A stretch of 64,000 bases of DNA from Jeongeupia wiesaeckerbachi. Its GTDB lineage: Bacteria > Pseudomonadota > Gammaproteobacteria > Burkholderiales > Chitinibacteraceae. The position numbers and the translations under genes are program-made. A model generated the notes under the pieces. The model was given only the letters and a program-made list of their open reading frames with translations, did no database searches and was not told the origin of the DNA. The stretch lies in NCBI RefSeq assembly GCF_050916355.1, contig NZ_CP136946.1:1922001-1986000 (forward strand), given 5' to 3'. Shown piece after piece: positions 36,540 to 44,687 of the stretch (within the stretch, counting starts at the first letter, position 1; each line of letters opens with the position of its first letter).

Positions 36540-38154
36540 CGGTTTCGCTGTGGGGTGACGGTGACGCGACGGCGACCGGCGCGGCGGTGGTCTGCACGCG
36601 GTTTCGTCCCGTTGCCTTGGCATGGTACAGCGCCGCGTCGGCGGCGGCGCTGAGCGCGGCCAGGTCATGACCATCGGCCGGAAAGGTGGCAATGCCGGCG
36701 GAGAAGGTCTGGCTGCGCCGCTGCGGGCCGATTGGCAGGGCGGCGTAGGCCTGTCGCAATGCGTCGATGCGCATGGCCGCCTGCGCCGCCGTGCAGGCGG
36801 ACAGCAGCAACAGCCACTCCTCGCCGCCGTAGCGGAAGCAGTAGTCGTCGTGCCGGCCGTGCTGCTGCCAGCACCGGGCGAAGGCGATCAGCGCGGCGTC
36901 GCCGACGGCGTGACCATCGTTGTCGTTCAGCGCCTTGAAATGGTCGAAATCGATCATCACCAGCGCCAGTGGCTGGCCGGTGCGCATGGCGTGCGAGAGT
37001 TCGCGCGGCCCGACTTCGGCCAGAAAGCGCCGGTTGTAGCTGTCGGTCAGCGGATCGCGGATCGCGGCGTCGTGCAGGCGCTGCTGCAATTGCTGGTTGG
37101 TGCTGAGCTGGGTTTCGAGCACGGTCATTGCGCTCGAGAGCGCATGTTCGATGCGGATGCGATGGCTGATGTCGCGCAGCAGCACGAGTTCGCCGGCTGG
37201 CTGCGCCGGCTTGCCGAGCGGCTGGCGGCTCAGTTCGAAATCGTGTTCGTCGTGATGCAGGACCGACTGGTGGCCATGCGCGAGCCCTTCGGCCAGCCAG
37301 GGCCAGTCGCTCAACGGCCGGCCGATCGGTTCATCCCCGAGCCAGCGCCGCGCCACCGGATTGGCTTCGACGATGCGCAGACGCCGGTCGAGCACCAGCA
37401 CCGGATCGGGCAGGGCGTCGAGCAGCAGCGTGCGGGCGATCGGGATCAGGTCGAACAGCCGGCCGTGACGGATCAGCCACGCGAAAATCAGGCAGGTCAG
37501 CGTCAGCGCGAACGGTGTCGGGTCGAAGTCGAACAGCGTCCACGTCTGGGTGACGTAGCCGACGTTGGCGATCCACGGCGGCAGTGATGCCAGCACGAAA
37601 CCGAGGTACTGCTTGCGGTAGGCGCGGGCGCAACGACTCAGGCTCAGCAGCGTCAGCGTCAGCGCGCCGAGCATCAGCAGGTAGAGGTAAAGCGCGCCGA
37701 AGTAGAACACCGGGCCGGGAAAGTAGTGCAACTGGCTGTCGAGGCCGGCACGGATCGGCACGTAGGCGCGGTATAGCCCGTGATGCAAGTCGTCGGTGAC
37801 CGCCAGCACGCTGATCAGCAGCGGCATGCTCCACGCCAGCGCATGGCCGCGCCAGCCGAGCGGTGCGCCGTGGCCGTACAGGTAACGCAGGGCAAACAGC
37901 AGCCAGAACGTCGGGCCGAGCACGATCGCCGGCCAGGTCCAGCGGGCGAGTCCGGCCTTGAGCGCCGGCAGCGTACTGGCGTATTCGAGCGCTGCCATGC
38001 CGCACCACCATGCCAGCGTCAGCTGCATGCCGACAAAGGCCGCGCGGCCGGCGAAGGCCGGACGGAGTGCGATCCAGAGCGCGAGCGCCACCATCAGCAT
38101 GCCGCCGGACAGGAGCATGAAGCTGGGAGCTTGCCAGAGCCAGGCGGGAGACAT
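36532..38154 (-). CDS. Membrane diguanylate cyclase (7TM + PAS + GGDEF)
   Basis: 540 residues. Seven predicted membrane helices (about 10-245, HisKA_7TM type) precede a PAS domain (about 250-335) and a GGDEF domain (about 375-530). The active-site loop reads RYGGEEWLLLL, a GGEEW variant of GGDEF that keeps the metal and catalytic acids. An RHDD inhibitory site sits exactly five residues before it, so product feedback by c-di-GMP is likely. It makes cyclic di-GMP in response to an unknown membrane signal. It lies between ppiB and lpxH and overlaps lpxH. Confidence 0.88.
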   Translation of the reverse strand: MSPAWLWQAPSFMLLSGGMLMVALALWIALRPAFAGRAAFVGMQLTLAWWCGMAALEYASTLPALKAGLARWTWPAIVLGPTFWLLFALRYLYGHGAPLGWRGHALAWSMPLLISVLAVTDDLHHGLYRAYVPIRAGLDSQLHYFPGPVFYFGALYLYLLMLGALTLTLLSLSRCARAYRKQYLGFVLASLPPWIANVGYVTQTWTLFDFDPTPFALTLTCLIFAWLIRHGRLFDLIPIARTLLLDALPDPVLVLDRRLRIVEANPVARRWLGDEPIGRPLSDWPWLAEGLAHGHQSVLHHDEHDFELSRQPLGKPAQPAGELVLLRDISHRIRIEHALSSAMTVLETQLSTNQQLQQRLHDAAIRDPLTDSYNRRFLAEVGPRELSHAMRTGQPLALVMIDFDHFKALNDNDGHAVGDAALIAFARCWQQHGRHDDYCFRYGGEEWLLLLSACTAAQAAMRIDALRQAYAALPIGPQRRSQTFSAGIATFPADGHDLAALSAAADAALYHAKATGRNRVQTTAAPVAVASPSPHSETDA

Positions 38155-38174
38155 TGCGGGGCGGCCAGATGCAA

Positions 38175-38202
38175 CAACGCCGCCCGGTCAGGGCGGCGTG
38201 GT
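38175..38202 (-). terminator. Weak terminator after ppiB
   Basis: A GC-rich stem (CGCCGCCC with GGGCGGCG, 38179-38199) lies between ppiB and the diguanylate cyclase, followed on the minus strand by TTGTTGC. The poor T-run suggests partial read-through. Confidence 0.45.
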
Positions 38203-38216
38203 CGCGGGCGTGACGC

Positions 38217-38717
38217 TTAGCCGAGCACTTCGGCCTTGATGATCAGCACGTCTTCCTTCGGCACGTCCTGATGGAAGCCGTTGTTGCCGGTCTTCACGCT
38301 CTTGATCGCGTCGACGACGTCCTTGCCCTCGACAACCTTGCCGAACACGGCGTAGCCGTAGCCTTGCGGCGTCGGTGCGCGGAAGTTGAGGAAGTCGTTG
38401 TTGGCGACGTTGATGAAGAACTGCGCCGATGCCGAATGCGGCTCGGGCGTGCGTGCCATCGCGACGGTGTAGGCGTCGTTCTTCAGGCCGTTGTCGGCTT
38501 CGTTCTTGATGTTGTCACGGGTGTCTTTCTGCTTCATGCCCGGGGCAAAGCCGCCGCCCTGGACCATGAAATCGTTGATCACGCGGTGGAACACGGTGTT
38601 GTCGTAGTGACCGTCCTTCACGTACTGGACGAAGTTGGCGACGGTGATCGGCGCCTTGACTTCGTCGAGTTCGAGAACGATGTCGCCGGCGCTGGTGCTC
38701 AGTTTTACTTGGGTCAT
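38217..38717 (-). CDS. ppiB: Cytoplasmic peptidyl-prolyl cis-trans isomerase B
   Basis: 166 residues, a cyclophilin without a signal peptide. Core motifs FVQYVKDGHYDNTVFHRVI, FMVQGGGFAPGMKQK and SASAQFFINVANNDFLNF contain the catalytic Arg and substrate-binding Phe. ATG 38717 begins MTQVKLSTSAGDI. It follows the periplasmic paralogue ppiA by 37 bases. Confidence 0.95.
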   Translation of the reverse strand: MTQVKLSTSAGDIVLELDEVKAPITVANFVQYVKDGHYDNTVFHRVINDFMVQGGGFAPGMKQKDTRDNIKNEADNGLKNDAYTVAMARTPEPHSASAQFFINVANNDFLNFRAPTPQGYGYAVFGKVVEGKDVVDAIKSVKTGNNGFHQDVPKEDVLIIKAEVLG

Positions 38718-38754
38718 GATTGATCCTTTGTCGTTGATATTGAAAACGGTTGTC

Positions 38755-39327
38755 TTATTTGGCAGCGTTGCCGGCCGGCAGTTCACGGGCCGACTCCAGC
38801 ACGATCGGATCGGCCGGTGCGTCGCCCGGCATGGTCTTGACCGCGCCGATCTTGTCGACGACGTCCATCCCGGCGACGACCTTGCCGAACACCGCGTAGC
38901 CGGCGCCATCACGGCCCGGCCAGTTGAGGAAATCGTTGTTCTTCAGATTGACGTAGAACTGGCTCGACGCCGAATTCGGATCGGCGGTGCGCGCCATCGC
39001 CAGCATGCCGCGGTCGTTCTTCAGCCCGGCCTTGAAGGCGGCCTGCGCTTCGTTCTTGATCGGCGCGCGCGTCGGCTTCTGGTTGCCCTTGGTGTCGAAG
39101 CCGCCGCCCTGGACGACGAAGTCGGCAACGACGCGGTGGAACACCGTGCCGTCGTAATGCTTGTCCTTCACGTACTGCAGGAAGTTGGCGACGGTCGCCG
39201 GCGCCTTGTCCGGATACAGTTCGAGCACGACCTTGCCCTTGTTGGTCACAAGTTCGACCTGCGGGTTGGCGGCGAAGGCGGACATCGCGGCAAGGCTCAG
39301 CGCCGCGGCGGCGAAGATTTTTTTCAT
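38755..39327 (-). CDS. ppiA: Periplasmic peptidyl-prolyl cis-trans isomerase A
   Basis: 190 residues. A signal peptide (MKKIFAAAALSLAAMSAFAA) is followed by a cyclophilin domain with FLQYVKDKHYDGTVFHRVV and SASSQFYVNLKNNDFLNW. It helps fold envelope proteins. It and ppiB share clear similarity and likely arose by duplication. First gene of ppiA-ppiB-(DGC)-lpxH, divergent from coq7. Confidence 0.95.
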   Translation of the reverse strand: MKKIFAAAALSLAAMSAFAANPQVELVTNKGKVVLELYPDKAPATVANFLQYVKDKHYDGTVFHRVVADFVVQGGGFDTKGNQKPTRAPIKNEAQAAFKAGLKNDRGMLAMARTADPNSASSQFYVNLKNNDFLNWPGRDGAGYAVFGKVVAGMDVVDKIGAVKTMPGDAPADPIVLESARELPAGNAAK

Positions 39328-39414
39328 CGTGTTCGGATCCGTATCGGTGGCGGTGAAAATCCGCCGAATCATAGCACGCGGATAAATAGTAAAATCGGCG
39401 CCAAGGAGAAGCCC

Positions 39415-40068
39415 ATGTTCAAATTGCCCGCCTTGCCCAGGCTGCCCGGTCTCGATGCTGTCGTGACCGAATTCGACACCGTCTTGCGCACGCTCGCGGC
39501 GCCGGCCACCAGCGGTCGCGCTCATCCGGATGCGCATATCGACGAGGCCGAACTCGACGAGGCGGAAAAGCGCCATGCCGCCGGGCTGATGCGGGTCAAC
39601 CACAGCGGCGAGATCTGCGCGCAGGCGCTGTATCAGGGGCAGGCGCTGACCGCGCGCGATCCGGCCAACCGCGACGCGCTGCGGCAGGCCGCGCAGGAAG
39701 AGGTCGAGCACCTGGCGTGGACCGAACGGCGGATCGAGGCACTCGGTAGCCATCGCAGTCTGCTGAACCCGCTGTGGTACGCCGGCAGCCTGGCGATCGG
39801 CGTCACCGCCGGCCTCGTCGGCGATCGCTGGAACCTCGGTTTTCTGGCCGAGACCGAGCGCCAGGTCGGCGCGCACCTGCAGGCGCATCTCGGCACCTTG
39901 CCGCCGCAGGATGCCAAGAGCCGCGCCGTGGTCGAGCAGATGTATCACGATGAAATGGGCCATGCCGATCTGGCGGTCGAACTCGGTGCCGCCGAGCTGC
40001 CACTGCCGCTGAAGGCGGTGATGGGCTTGAGCTCGAAGCTGATGACCTCGCTGAGTTACCGTTTCTGA
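39415..40068 (+). CDS. coq7: Demethoxyubiquinone hydroxylase Coq7
   Basis: 217 residues. Di-iron enzyme of ubiquinone synthesis. Iron ligands sit in MRVNHSGEICAQALYQGQ, QEEVEHLAWTERRIEALG and MYHDEMGHADLAVELG, the E...ExxH...E...ExxH pattern. AAGGAGA lies upstream of ATG 39415. It is divergent from ppiA. Confidence 0.95.
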   Translation: MFKLPALPRLPGLDAVVTEFDTVLRTLAAPATSGRAHPDAHIDEAELDEAEKRHAAGLMRVNHSGEICAQALYQGQALTARDPANRDALRQAAQEEVEHLAWTERRIEALGSHRSLLNPLWYAGSLAIGVTAGLVGDRWNLGFLAETERQVGAHLQAHLGTLPPQDAKSRAVVEQMYHDEMGHADLAVELGAAELPLPLKAVMGLSSKLMTSLSYRF

Positions 40069-40142
40069 TCCGTGTTCCGGTGGCAATCTGCTTGCGTGAA
40101 GCACCAAAACTAGTCCGAAAGAACGAGGGTGGACTGCTTCGT

Positions 40143-40156
40143 TTGATCTGGATCAG
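40143..40156 (+). promoter_or_regulatory. FNR/ANR-like operator upstream of the formate/nitrite channel gene
   Basis: TTGATCTGGATCAG matches the FNR consensus TTGAT-N4-ATCAA at nine of ten specified bases. It lies about 100 bases before the channel gene, whose family is commonly induced without oxygen. No clear -10 box was found downstream, so the exact geometry is open. Confidence 0.6.
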
Positions 40157-40256
40157 ATCGGGCCGGCATTCGGGGCCCGGGGCGGAACTTGTACCAAAAC
40201 GGCAGGATAGGCGCGGCGTATAACTGGACGTCATGTTCCCTTGCCACAGGCCTGCC

Positions 40257-41135
40257 ATGTCTGCTCCCGATACCTCGTCGTCCACGCTACGCACCCCGGC
40301 GGAGATCGTCGGTTACATCGCCCACGCCGGCGCCGAAAAAGCCCGGCTGCATCCGGGGCGGCTGCTCGGTATCGCCGTACTCGGCGGTATGTTCATCGGC
40401 ATCGGTACGATCCTTGCGGTCATCGTTGCCGGCGGCAGCACCGGCCTGGCCGCGACCGATCCCGGTCTGGTGAAATTCATCTTCGGGGCCCTGTTCCCGC
40501 TCGGTTTCATCGCGGTGACGCTGACCGGCGCCGACCTGTTCACGTCGAACTGCGCGCTCGGCGCATCGGCGGTGCTGCGCGGCGAGCTGGGCGTTGGCGA
40601 GATGCTTCGCTTCTGGTTGCTGTCGTATTTCGGCAATTTCTTGGGCGCGGTCGGCGCGGCGTACTTTCTCGTCTACCTGACGCATCTGATCACGCCGGGC
40701 GATCCGGCAACCGCCTATCTGATCGGCATCGCCCAGAGCAAGACCTCGCATCCGTTCATGATGACCTTCATGAAGGGCGTGCTGGCCAATGTGCTCGTCT
40801 GCGTCGCCGCGATGCAGGGCTATTCGGCCAAGGACACTTTCGGCCGGGTGCTCGGCATCTGGTTTCCGGTGATGGCCTTCGTGACGCTCGGCATGGAGCA
40901 CAGCATCGCCAATATGTTCATCGTCCCGGCGGCGATGCTCGGCGGGGCGGACATCAGCTGGGGGCAGTTCATCGTCTCCAACCTGATTCCGGCCACACTA
41001 GGCAATATCGTCGGCGGTGCGCTGGTCATCGGCCTGCCGTACACGCTGATCTACGGCGAGCAGAATGCACCGCGTTTCGGCCGCCGCAGCCAGGCCGAGT
41101 TGTCGCCGCGCGGCGTGCCCGATACGTCGGAATAA
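40257..41135 (+). CDS. Formate/nitrite transporter (FNT) family channel
   Basis: 292 residues with six membrane helices of the FocA/NirC fold. FNT hallmarks include LTGADLFTSNCALGASAVL (first broken helix region), FGNFLGAVGAAYF and WFPVMAFVTLGMEHSIANMF (with the conserved central His). It moves formate or nitrite across the inner membrane. Starts at 40233 and 40257 are both possible; the second gives the shorter family-like N-terminus. An FNR-like box upstream suggests anaerobic control. Confidence 0.92.
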   Translation: MSAPDTSSSTLRTPAEIVGYIAHAGAEKARLHPGRLLGIAVLGGMFIGIGTILAVIVAGGSTGLAATDPGLVKFIFGALFPLGFIAVTLTGADLFTSNCALGASAVLRGELGVGEMLRFWLLSYFGNFLGAVGAAYFLVYLTHLITPGDPATAYLIGIAQSKTSHPFMMTFMKGVLANVLVCVAAMQGYSAKDTFGRVLGIWFPVMAFVTLGMEHSIANMFIVPAAMLGGADISWGQFIVSNLIPATLGNIVGGALVIGLPYTLIYGEQNAPRFGRRSQAELSPRGVPDTSE

Positions 41136-41150
41136 ACTGCGCGCACCAAG

Positions 41151-41177
41151 AAAAAAGCCGCCCAAGGGCGGCTTTTT
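41151..41177. terminator. Bidirectional terminator between the FNT gene and the OsmC gene
   Basis: AAAAAAGCCGCCC, a two-base loop and GGGCGGCTTTTT form a strong stem with A- and T-runs between convergent genes. Confidence 0.93.
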
Positions 41178-41196
41178 CGTGCGTTTTCGCCGTCGC

Positions 41197-41616
41197 TCAG
41201 TCGGCTTCGACGACCACGAAGTCGTGGGTGATCTCGGCCATCTGGCCGAGCATGATCGATGCCGAGCAGTATTTTTCCGCCGACAGCTTGATCGCGCGTT
41301 CGACCTGCTCCGGCTTGAGCGCGCGGCCGGTCACGATGAAGTGCAGGTGGATCTTGGTGAACACCTTTGGATCGACGTCGGCGCGATCGGCATCGACCTC
41401 GACCACGCAGTCACGCACGTCGGCGCGGCCTTTCTTGAGGATGTGGATGACATCGTAGGTCGAGCAGCCGGTCATGCCCATTAATAACATTTCCATCGGC
41501 CGCGGGCCGAGGTTGCGGCCGCCGCCTTCGGGTGGGCCGTCCATCAGTACGGCGTGACCGGACTCCGATTGCGCCAGAAAGCTGACCGCTTCAACCCACT
41601 TCAACCGTACCTTCAT
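41197..41616 (-). CDS. OsmC/YhfA-family thiol peroxidase-like protein
   Basis: 139 residues. OsmC fold with both conserved cysteines, in MGMTGCSTYDVIHIL (C51) and LSAEKYCSASIML. The length and GPRPMEMLLMGMTGCS motif are closest to YhfA-type members, whose substrate is unknown; others reduce organic hydroperoxides. No signal peptide. Confidence 0.9.
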   Translation of the reverse strand: MKVRLKWVEAVSFLAQSESGHAVLMDGPPEGGGRNLGPRPMEMLLMGMTGCSTYDVIHILKKGRADVRDCVVEVDADRADVDPKVFTKIHLHFIVTGRALKPEQVERAIKLSAEKYCSASIMLGQMAEITHDFVVVEAD

Positions 41617-41743
41617 GACTTCCCTTCCCCTGAGTGCTTTGCCGACTTGGCCAAGCCCGAGATTGTAGTGAAACGCTTGATTGGGCGCAGCTTTTAGGGG
41701 TTTTACCTGACCACTCGAATGTCATTTTTACCCTTTTGGCATC

Positions 41744-41772
41744 TTGTTCGCCGCAGGTGTGCATGCAAGAAT
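41744..41772 (+). promoter_or_regulatory. Candidate promoter for the small RNA upstream of rplM
   Basis: TTGTTC, a 17-base spacer and AAGAAT with a TGC extended -10 directly before it. Each box is only a moderate match, so this is tentative; its value comes from the perfect terminator about 65 bases downstream. Confidence 0.3.
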
Positions 41773-41778
41773 GGGTCT

Positions 41779-41864
41779 CGGCGTCGGGCTTGCCTGGCGT
41801 TGTCTCCTCCATCCTCCTTCTTTGGTGGAATTCATGCGCAATCCTCACGGATTGCGTTTTTTTT
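41779..41864 (+). ncRNA. Candidate ~86-nt small RNA with anti-Shine-Dalgarno motifs
   Basis: No protein is encoded here, yet the stretch ends in a textbook terminator. A pyrimidine-rich single-stranded segment (41804-41820) carries CTCCTCC and ATCCTCC, which can pair with AGGAGG ribosome sites. This resembles small RNAs with CCUCC loops known in several proteobacteria. The start is placed from a tentative promoter. It could instead be an attenuated long leader of rplM, but a strong separate rplM promoter lies further downstream. Confidence 0.35.
41837..41864 (+). terminator. Perfect intrinsic terminator in the osmC-rplM gap
   Basis: An 8-base-pair stem (41837-41844 with 41849-41856), a TCAC tetraloop and eight T. 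The only gene upstream on this strand already has its own terminator at 41151, so this one implies a further transcript. Confidence 0.9.
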
Positions 41865-41885
41865 GGCAGATCCCGCTCGCTAGGT

Positions 41886-41915
41886 TTGACACGTTCTTTC
41901 TTCGGGGGATAAAAT
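41886..41915 (+). promoter_or_regulatory. Strong sigma-70 promoter of rplM-rpsI
   Basis: TTGACA (41886-41891), an 18-base spacer and TAAAAT (41910-41915). Transcription would begin near 41922, about 33 bases before the rplM ATG. Confidence 0.85.
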
Positions 41916-41954
41916 CTGCGACTTTCTCGAAATCGTAACGTGGACTAAGCAGTC

Positions 41955-42383
41955 ATGAAAACCTTCTCTGCCAAGCCGCACGAGGTGAAGCGCGAGTGGC
42001 TCGTTGTTGATGCCACTGACAAAGTGCTGGGTCGCCTTGCGGCTGAAATTGCCAAGCGTTTGCGCGGCAAACACAAAGCCGAATACACCCCGCACGTCGA
42101 TTGCGGCGACTACATCGTTGTGGTGAACGCAGACAAGCTGCGCGTGACCGGCGACAAAGCGCAATCGAAGATTTATTACCGTCACACGGGTCACCCGGGC
42201 GGTATCTATCAGCGCACATTCACTGAAATGCAAGATAAGTTCCCAGGCCGTGTGCTGGAAAAAGCCGTCAAGGGCATGTTGCCGAAGGGCCCTCTGGGCT
42301 ACGCAATGCTCAAGAAGATGAAGGTGTATGCCGGTAATGAGCATCCTCATACCGCGCAGCAGCCTAAAGCGCTTGAAGTCTGA
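41955..42383 (+). CDS. rplM: 50S ribosomal protein L13
   Basis: 142 residues, the normal length. Motifs are WLVVDATDKVLGRLAAEIAK, HVDCGDYIVVVNA and VKGMLPKGPLGYAMLKKMKV. A structural protein of the large ribosomal subunit that binds 23S rRNA early in assembly. It forms the classic pair with rpsI (22-base gap) behind a strong promoter. Confidence 0.98.
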   Translation: MKTFSAKPHEVKREWLVVDATDKVLGRLAAEIAKRLRGKHKAEYTPHVDCGDYIVVVNADKLRVTGDKAQSKIYYRHTGHPGGIYQRTFTEMQDKFPGRVLEKAVKGMLPKGPLGYAMLKKMKVYAGNEHPHTAQQPKALEV

Positions 42384-42405
42384 GCCCTGAACAAGGAATA
42401 GCAAA

Positions 42406-42798
42406 ATGGTAGGTAAGTACAACTACGGTACCGGTCGCCGCAAGAGCGCCGTTGCCCGCGTGTTCCTGGCCAAGGGCTCGGGTAACATCGTCGTCAATGG
42501 CAAGCCGGTTGATCAGTATTTCAGCCGCGAAACCAGCCGCATGATCGTTCGCCAGCCGCTGGCGCTCACCGAAAACCTCGAAGCGTTCGACATCCTCGTC
42601 AACGTCAACGGTGGTGGTGAAACCGGTCAAGCCGGTGCCGTTCGTCACGGTGTGACCCGTGCACTGATCGACTACAACGCAGATCTGAAGCCGGCCCTGA
42701 AGGCTGCTGGCCTCGTGACCCGCGATGCGCGTGAAGTGGAACGTAAGAAGGTCGGCTTCCACAAAGCCCGCCGCCGCAAGCAATTCTCGAAGCGTTAA
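42406..42798 (+). CDS. rpsI: 30S ribosomal protein S9
   Basis: 130 residues. It begins NYGTGRRKSAVARVFL after MVGKY and ends in the conserved KARRRKQFSKR tail that reaches the decoding centre. Usual partner of rplM; two similar terminators follow. Confidence 0.98.
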   Translation: MVGKYNYGTGRRKSAVARVFLAKGSGNIVVNGKPVDQYFSRETSRMIVRQPLALTENLEAFDILVNVNGGGETGQAGAVRHGVTRALIDYNADLKPALKAAGLVTRDAREVERKKVGFHKARRRKQFSKR

Positions 42799-42818
42799 TC
42801 GAGATTGTCTGCACAGCC

Positions 42819-42840
42819 AAAGCCGCCTCCGGGCGGCTTT
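42819..42840 (+). terminator. First terminator after rpsI
   Basis: AAAGCCGCC, a short loop and GGCGGCTTT, with a weak T-run (TTTGTCG). Confidence 0.7.
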
Positions 42841-42869
42841 GTCGTATCTGGCGTTCGCGCCGGTCAAGC

Positions 42870-42897
42870 GCCGCCCATCCGGGCGGCTTTTGTTTTA
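42870..42897 (+). terminator. Second terminator after rpsI
   Basis: GCCGCCC, ATCC loop and GGGCGGC followed by TTTTGTTTT. Nearly the same stem as the first terminator 30 bases upstream. Confidence 0.85.
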
Positions 42898-42929
42898 TGA
42901 TCTTGGCGATTGCTTACAAGGAGTTCGAG

Positions 42930-43973
42930 ATGGTCAAGGTCGGGATTGTCGGCGGTACGGGCTACACCGGGGTCGAGTTGCTGCGTTTGCTTGCCGGGCA
43001 CGCCGGCGCACGTATCGAAGCGGTGACGTCGCGCAAGGAAGCAGGCATGAAAGTCGCCGAAATGTTTCCGAGCCTGCGTGGCCGCGTCGACGTGGCGTTC
43101 TCGACGCCGGAAGACGCCAACCTCAAGGGCTGCGACGTCGTGTTCTTCGCCACGCCGCATGGCGTCGCCATGGCGCAGGCGCGCGAACTGCTCGATGCCG
43201 GCGTCAAGGTGATCGATCTGGCCGCTGATTTCCGCCTCAAGGACCCGGCCGAGTTCCAGAAGTGGTACGCGATGGAGCACAGCTGTACCGATCTGCTCGA
43301 CGAAGCGGTGTACGGTCTGGCCGAAGTGAACCGCGATGCGATCAAGGCCGCAAGACTGATCGGCATGGCCGGCTGCTACCCGACGTCGGTGCAGCTCGGC
43401 CTGCTGCCGCTGCTCGAAAACGGCCAGCAGCTGATCGAAACCGATACGCTGATCGCCGACTGCAAGTCGGGCGTGTCGGGTGCCGGTCGCAAGGCCGAGG
43501 TCGGCACGCTGTTCGCCGAGTCGAGCGACAATTTCAAGGCCTACGGCGTCAAGGGTCATCGCCATTCGCCTGAAATCAACCAGGGTTTGAGCGCGATCCA
43601 CGGCGCGCCGGTCAGCCTGACCTTCGTGCCGCATTTGACGCCGATGATCCGCGGCATTCATTCGACGATCTACGCACGCATCAAGCCCGAAGGCCGCGAT
43701 ACCGATTTCCAGAAGCTGTTCGAAGACCGCTTTGCCGGCGAGCCCTTCGTCGACGTGCTGCCGGCCGGTTCGTGCCCGGAAACGCGTTCGGTACGCGGCT
43801 CGAACATCGCGCGCATTGCCGTGCACCGCCCCGGCAACGGTGATCTGCTGGTGATCCTCGTTGTCGAGGACAACCTCGTCAAGGGCGCTTCGGGCCAGGC
43901 CGTGCAAGTGATGAATCTGATGTTCGGCCTGCCGGAAACGCAGGGTCTCGACGTCGTTCCGCTGCTGCCGTAA
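42930..43973 (+). CDS. argC: N-acetyl-gamma-glutamyl-phosphate reductase
   Basis: 347 residues. Third step of arginine synthesis. NADP fold VGIVGGTGYTGVELLRLL, catalytic Cys in GMAGCYPTSVQLGLLP and the catalytic-His region KGHRHSPEINQGLS. AAGGAG lies 7 bases before ATG 42930, which is preferred over 42897. The next gene starts right after its stop. Confidence 0.97.
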   Translation: MVKVGIVGGTGYTGVELLRLLAGHAGARIEAVTSRKEAGMKVAEMFPSLRGRVDVAFSTPEDANLKGCDVVFFATPHGVAMAQARELLDAGVKVIDLAADFRLKDPAEFQKWYAMEHSCTDLLDEAVYGLAEVNRDAIKAARLIGMAGCYPTSVQLGLLPLLENGQQLIETDTLIADCKSGVSGAGRKAEVGTLFAESSDNFKAYGVKGHRHSPEINQGLSAIHGAPVSLTFVPHLTPMIRGIHSTIYARIKPEGRDTDFQKLFEDRFAGEPFVDVLPAGSCPETRSVRGSNIARIAVHRPGNGDLLVILVVEDNLVKGASGQAVQVMNLMFGLPETQGLDVVPLLP

Positions 43974-44687
43974 ATGCCGCTCAAGCGCCTGTATCGCTTG
44001 CGGCGCGCCCGCTTGACCGCGACGCCGCTGACCTTGCGTCCGGCGCTTGGCTGGCGTGGCAGGATCTGGCGTGCGGTGCTCGGGCTCGGCCTGCTGGCCG
44101 CGGCTTTCGTCGTCGGTGGCTGGCTGGGTGAGCGCCAGGGGCGCGAGCTGGCACAAGGGCAGGCCGCGCAAAAACTGGCCGCGCTTGAAGCCGGGCGCAC
44201 GCAGCGGGCGGCGCTGGCTGCTTCCGCGTCCGAAGTGCAGCAGCAGCTCGAAGTCAGCGAGGCCGCGCGCAAGGGGCTGGCGGCCGAGCTGGCAGGCATG
44301 CAACAACAGCTGGCGGCACAGCAGCAGCGACTGGCGTTCTTCGATACGCTATTGACCCGGAACGATCGCAATCGCCCGGCCGAGCTGGTGCGCTGCGATT
44401 TCGAGCCCCGCGGCGACGGGCGCTGGCGCTGGCGCGCGCTCGCAACGCAAGGCGCGGGCCGTGACACTGCCTTTGCCGGGCAGTTGCTGCCCAGTGCGGT
44501 GCTGCGCGAAGGAAACGCGCGGCGCCGGGTCGATCTGGCGCCCGCGCCGCTGGCGTTCCGCCACTATGGCAGCACCGAAGGCGAGTTGGCCTTGCCGGCC
44601 GCCGCCAAGGTCGAGCGCATCGAGCTCCGACTCGTCGCCGACAAAGACAAGCAGCCGCTCGCGAGCTGCAATAATCAGGAGGGGTGA
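43974..44687 (+). CDS. DUF6776-type membrane-anchored coiled-coil protein
   Basis: 237 residues. A basic N-terminus, one membrane helix (VLGLGLLAAAFVVGGWLG), a coiled coil (about 60-125, rich in A, Q, E) and a C-terminal beta-like domain. The family has no known function. It starts directly after the argC stop and overlaps the bactofilin start by one base, so a role linked to that cytoskeletal protein is plausible. Confidence 0.78.
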   Translation: MPLKRLYRLRRARLTATPLTLRPALGWRGRIWRAVLGLGLLAAAFVVGGWLGERQGRELAQGQAAQKLAALEAGRTQRAALAASASEVQQQLEVSEAARKGLAAELAGMQQQLAAQQQRLAFFDTLLTRNDRNRPAELVRCDFEPRGDGRWRWRALATQGAGRDTAFAGQLLPSAVLREGNARRRVDLAPAPLAFRHYGSTEGELALPAAAKVERIELRLVADKDKQPLASCNNQEG

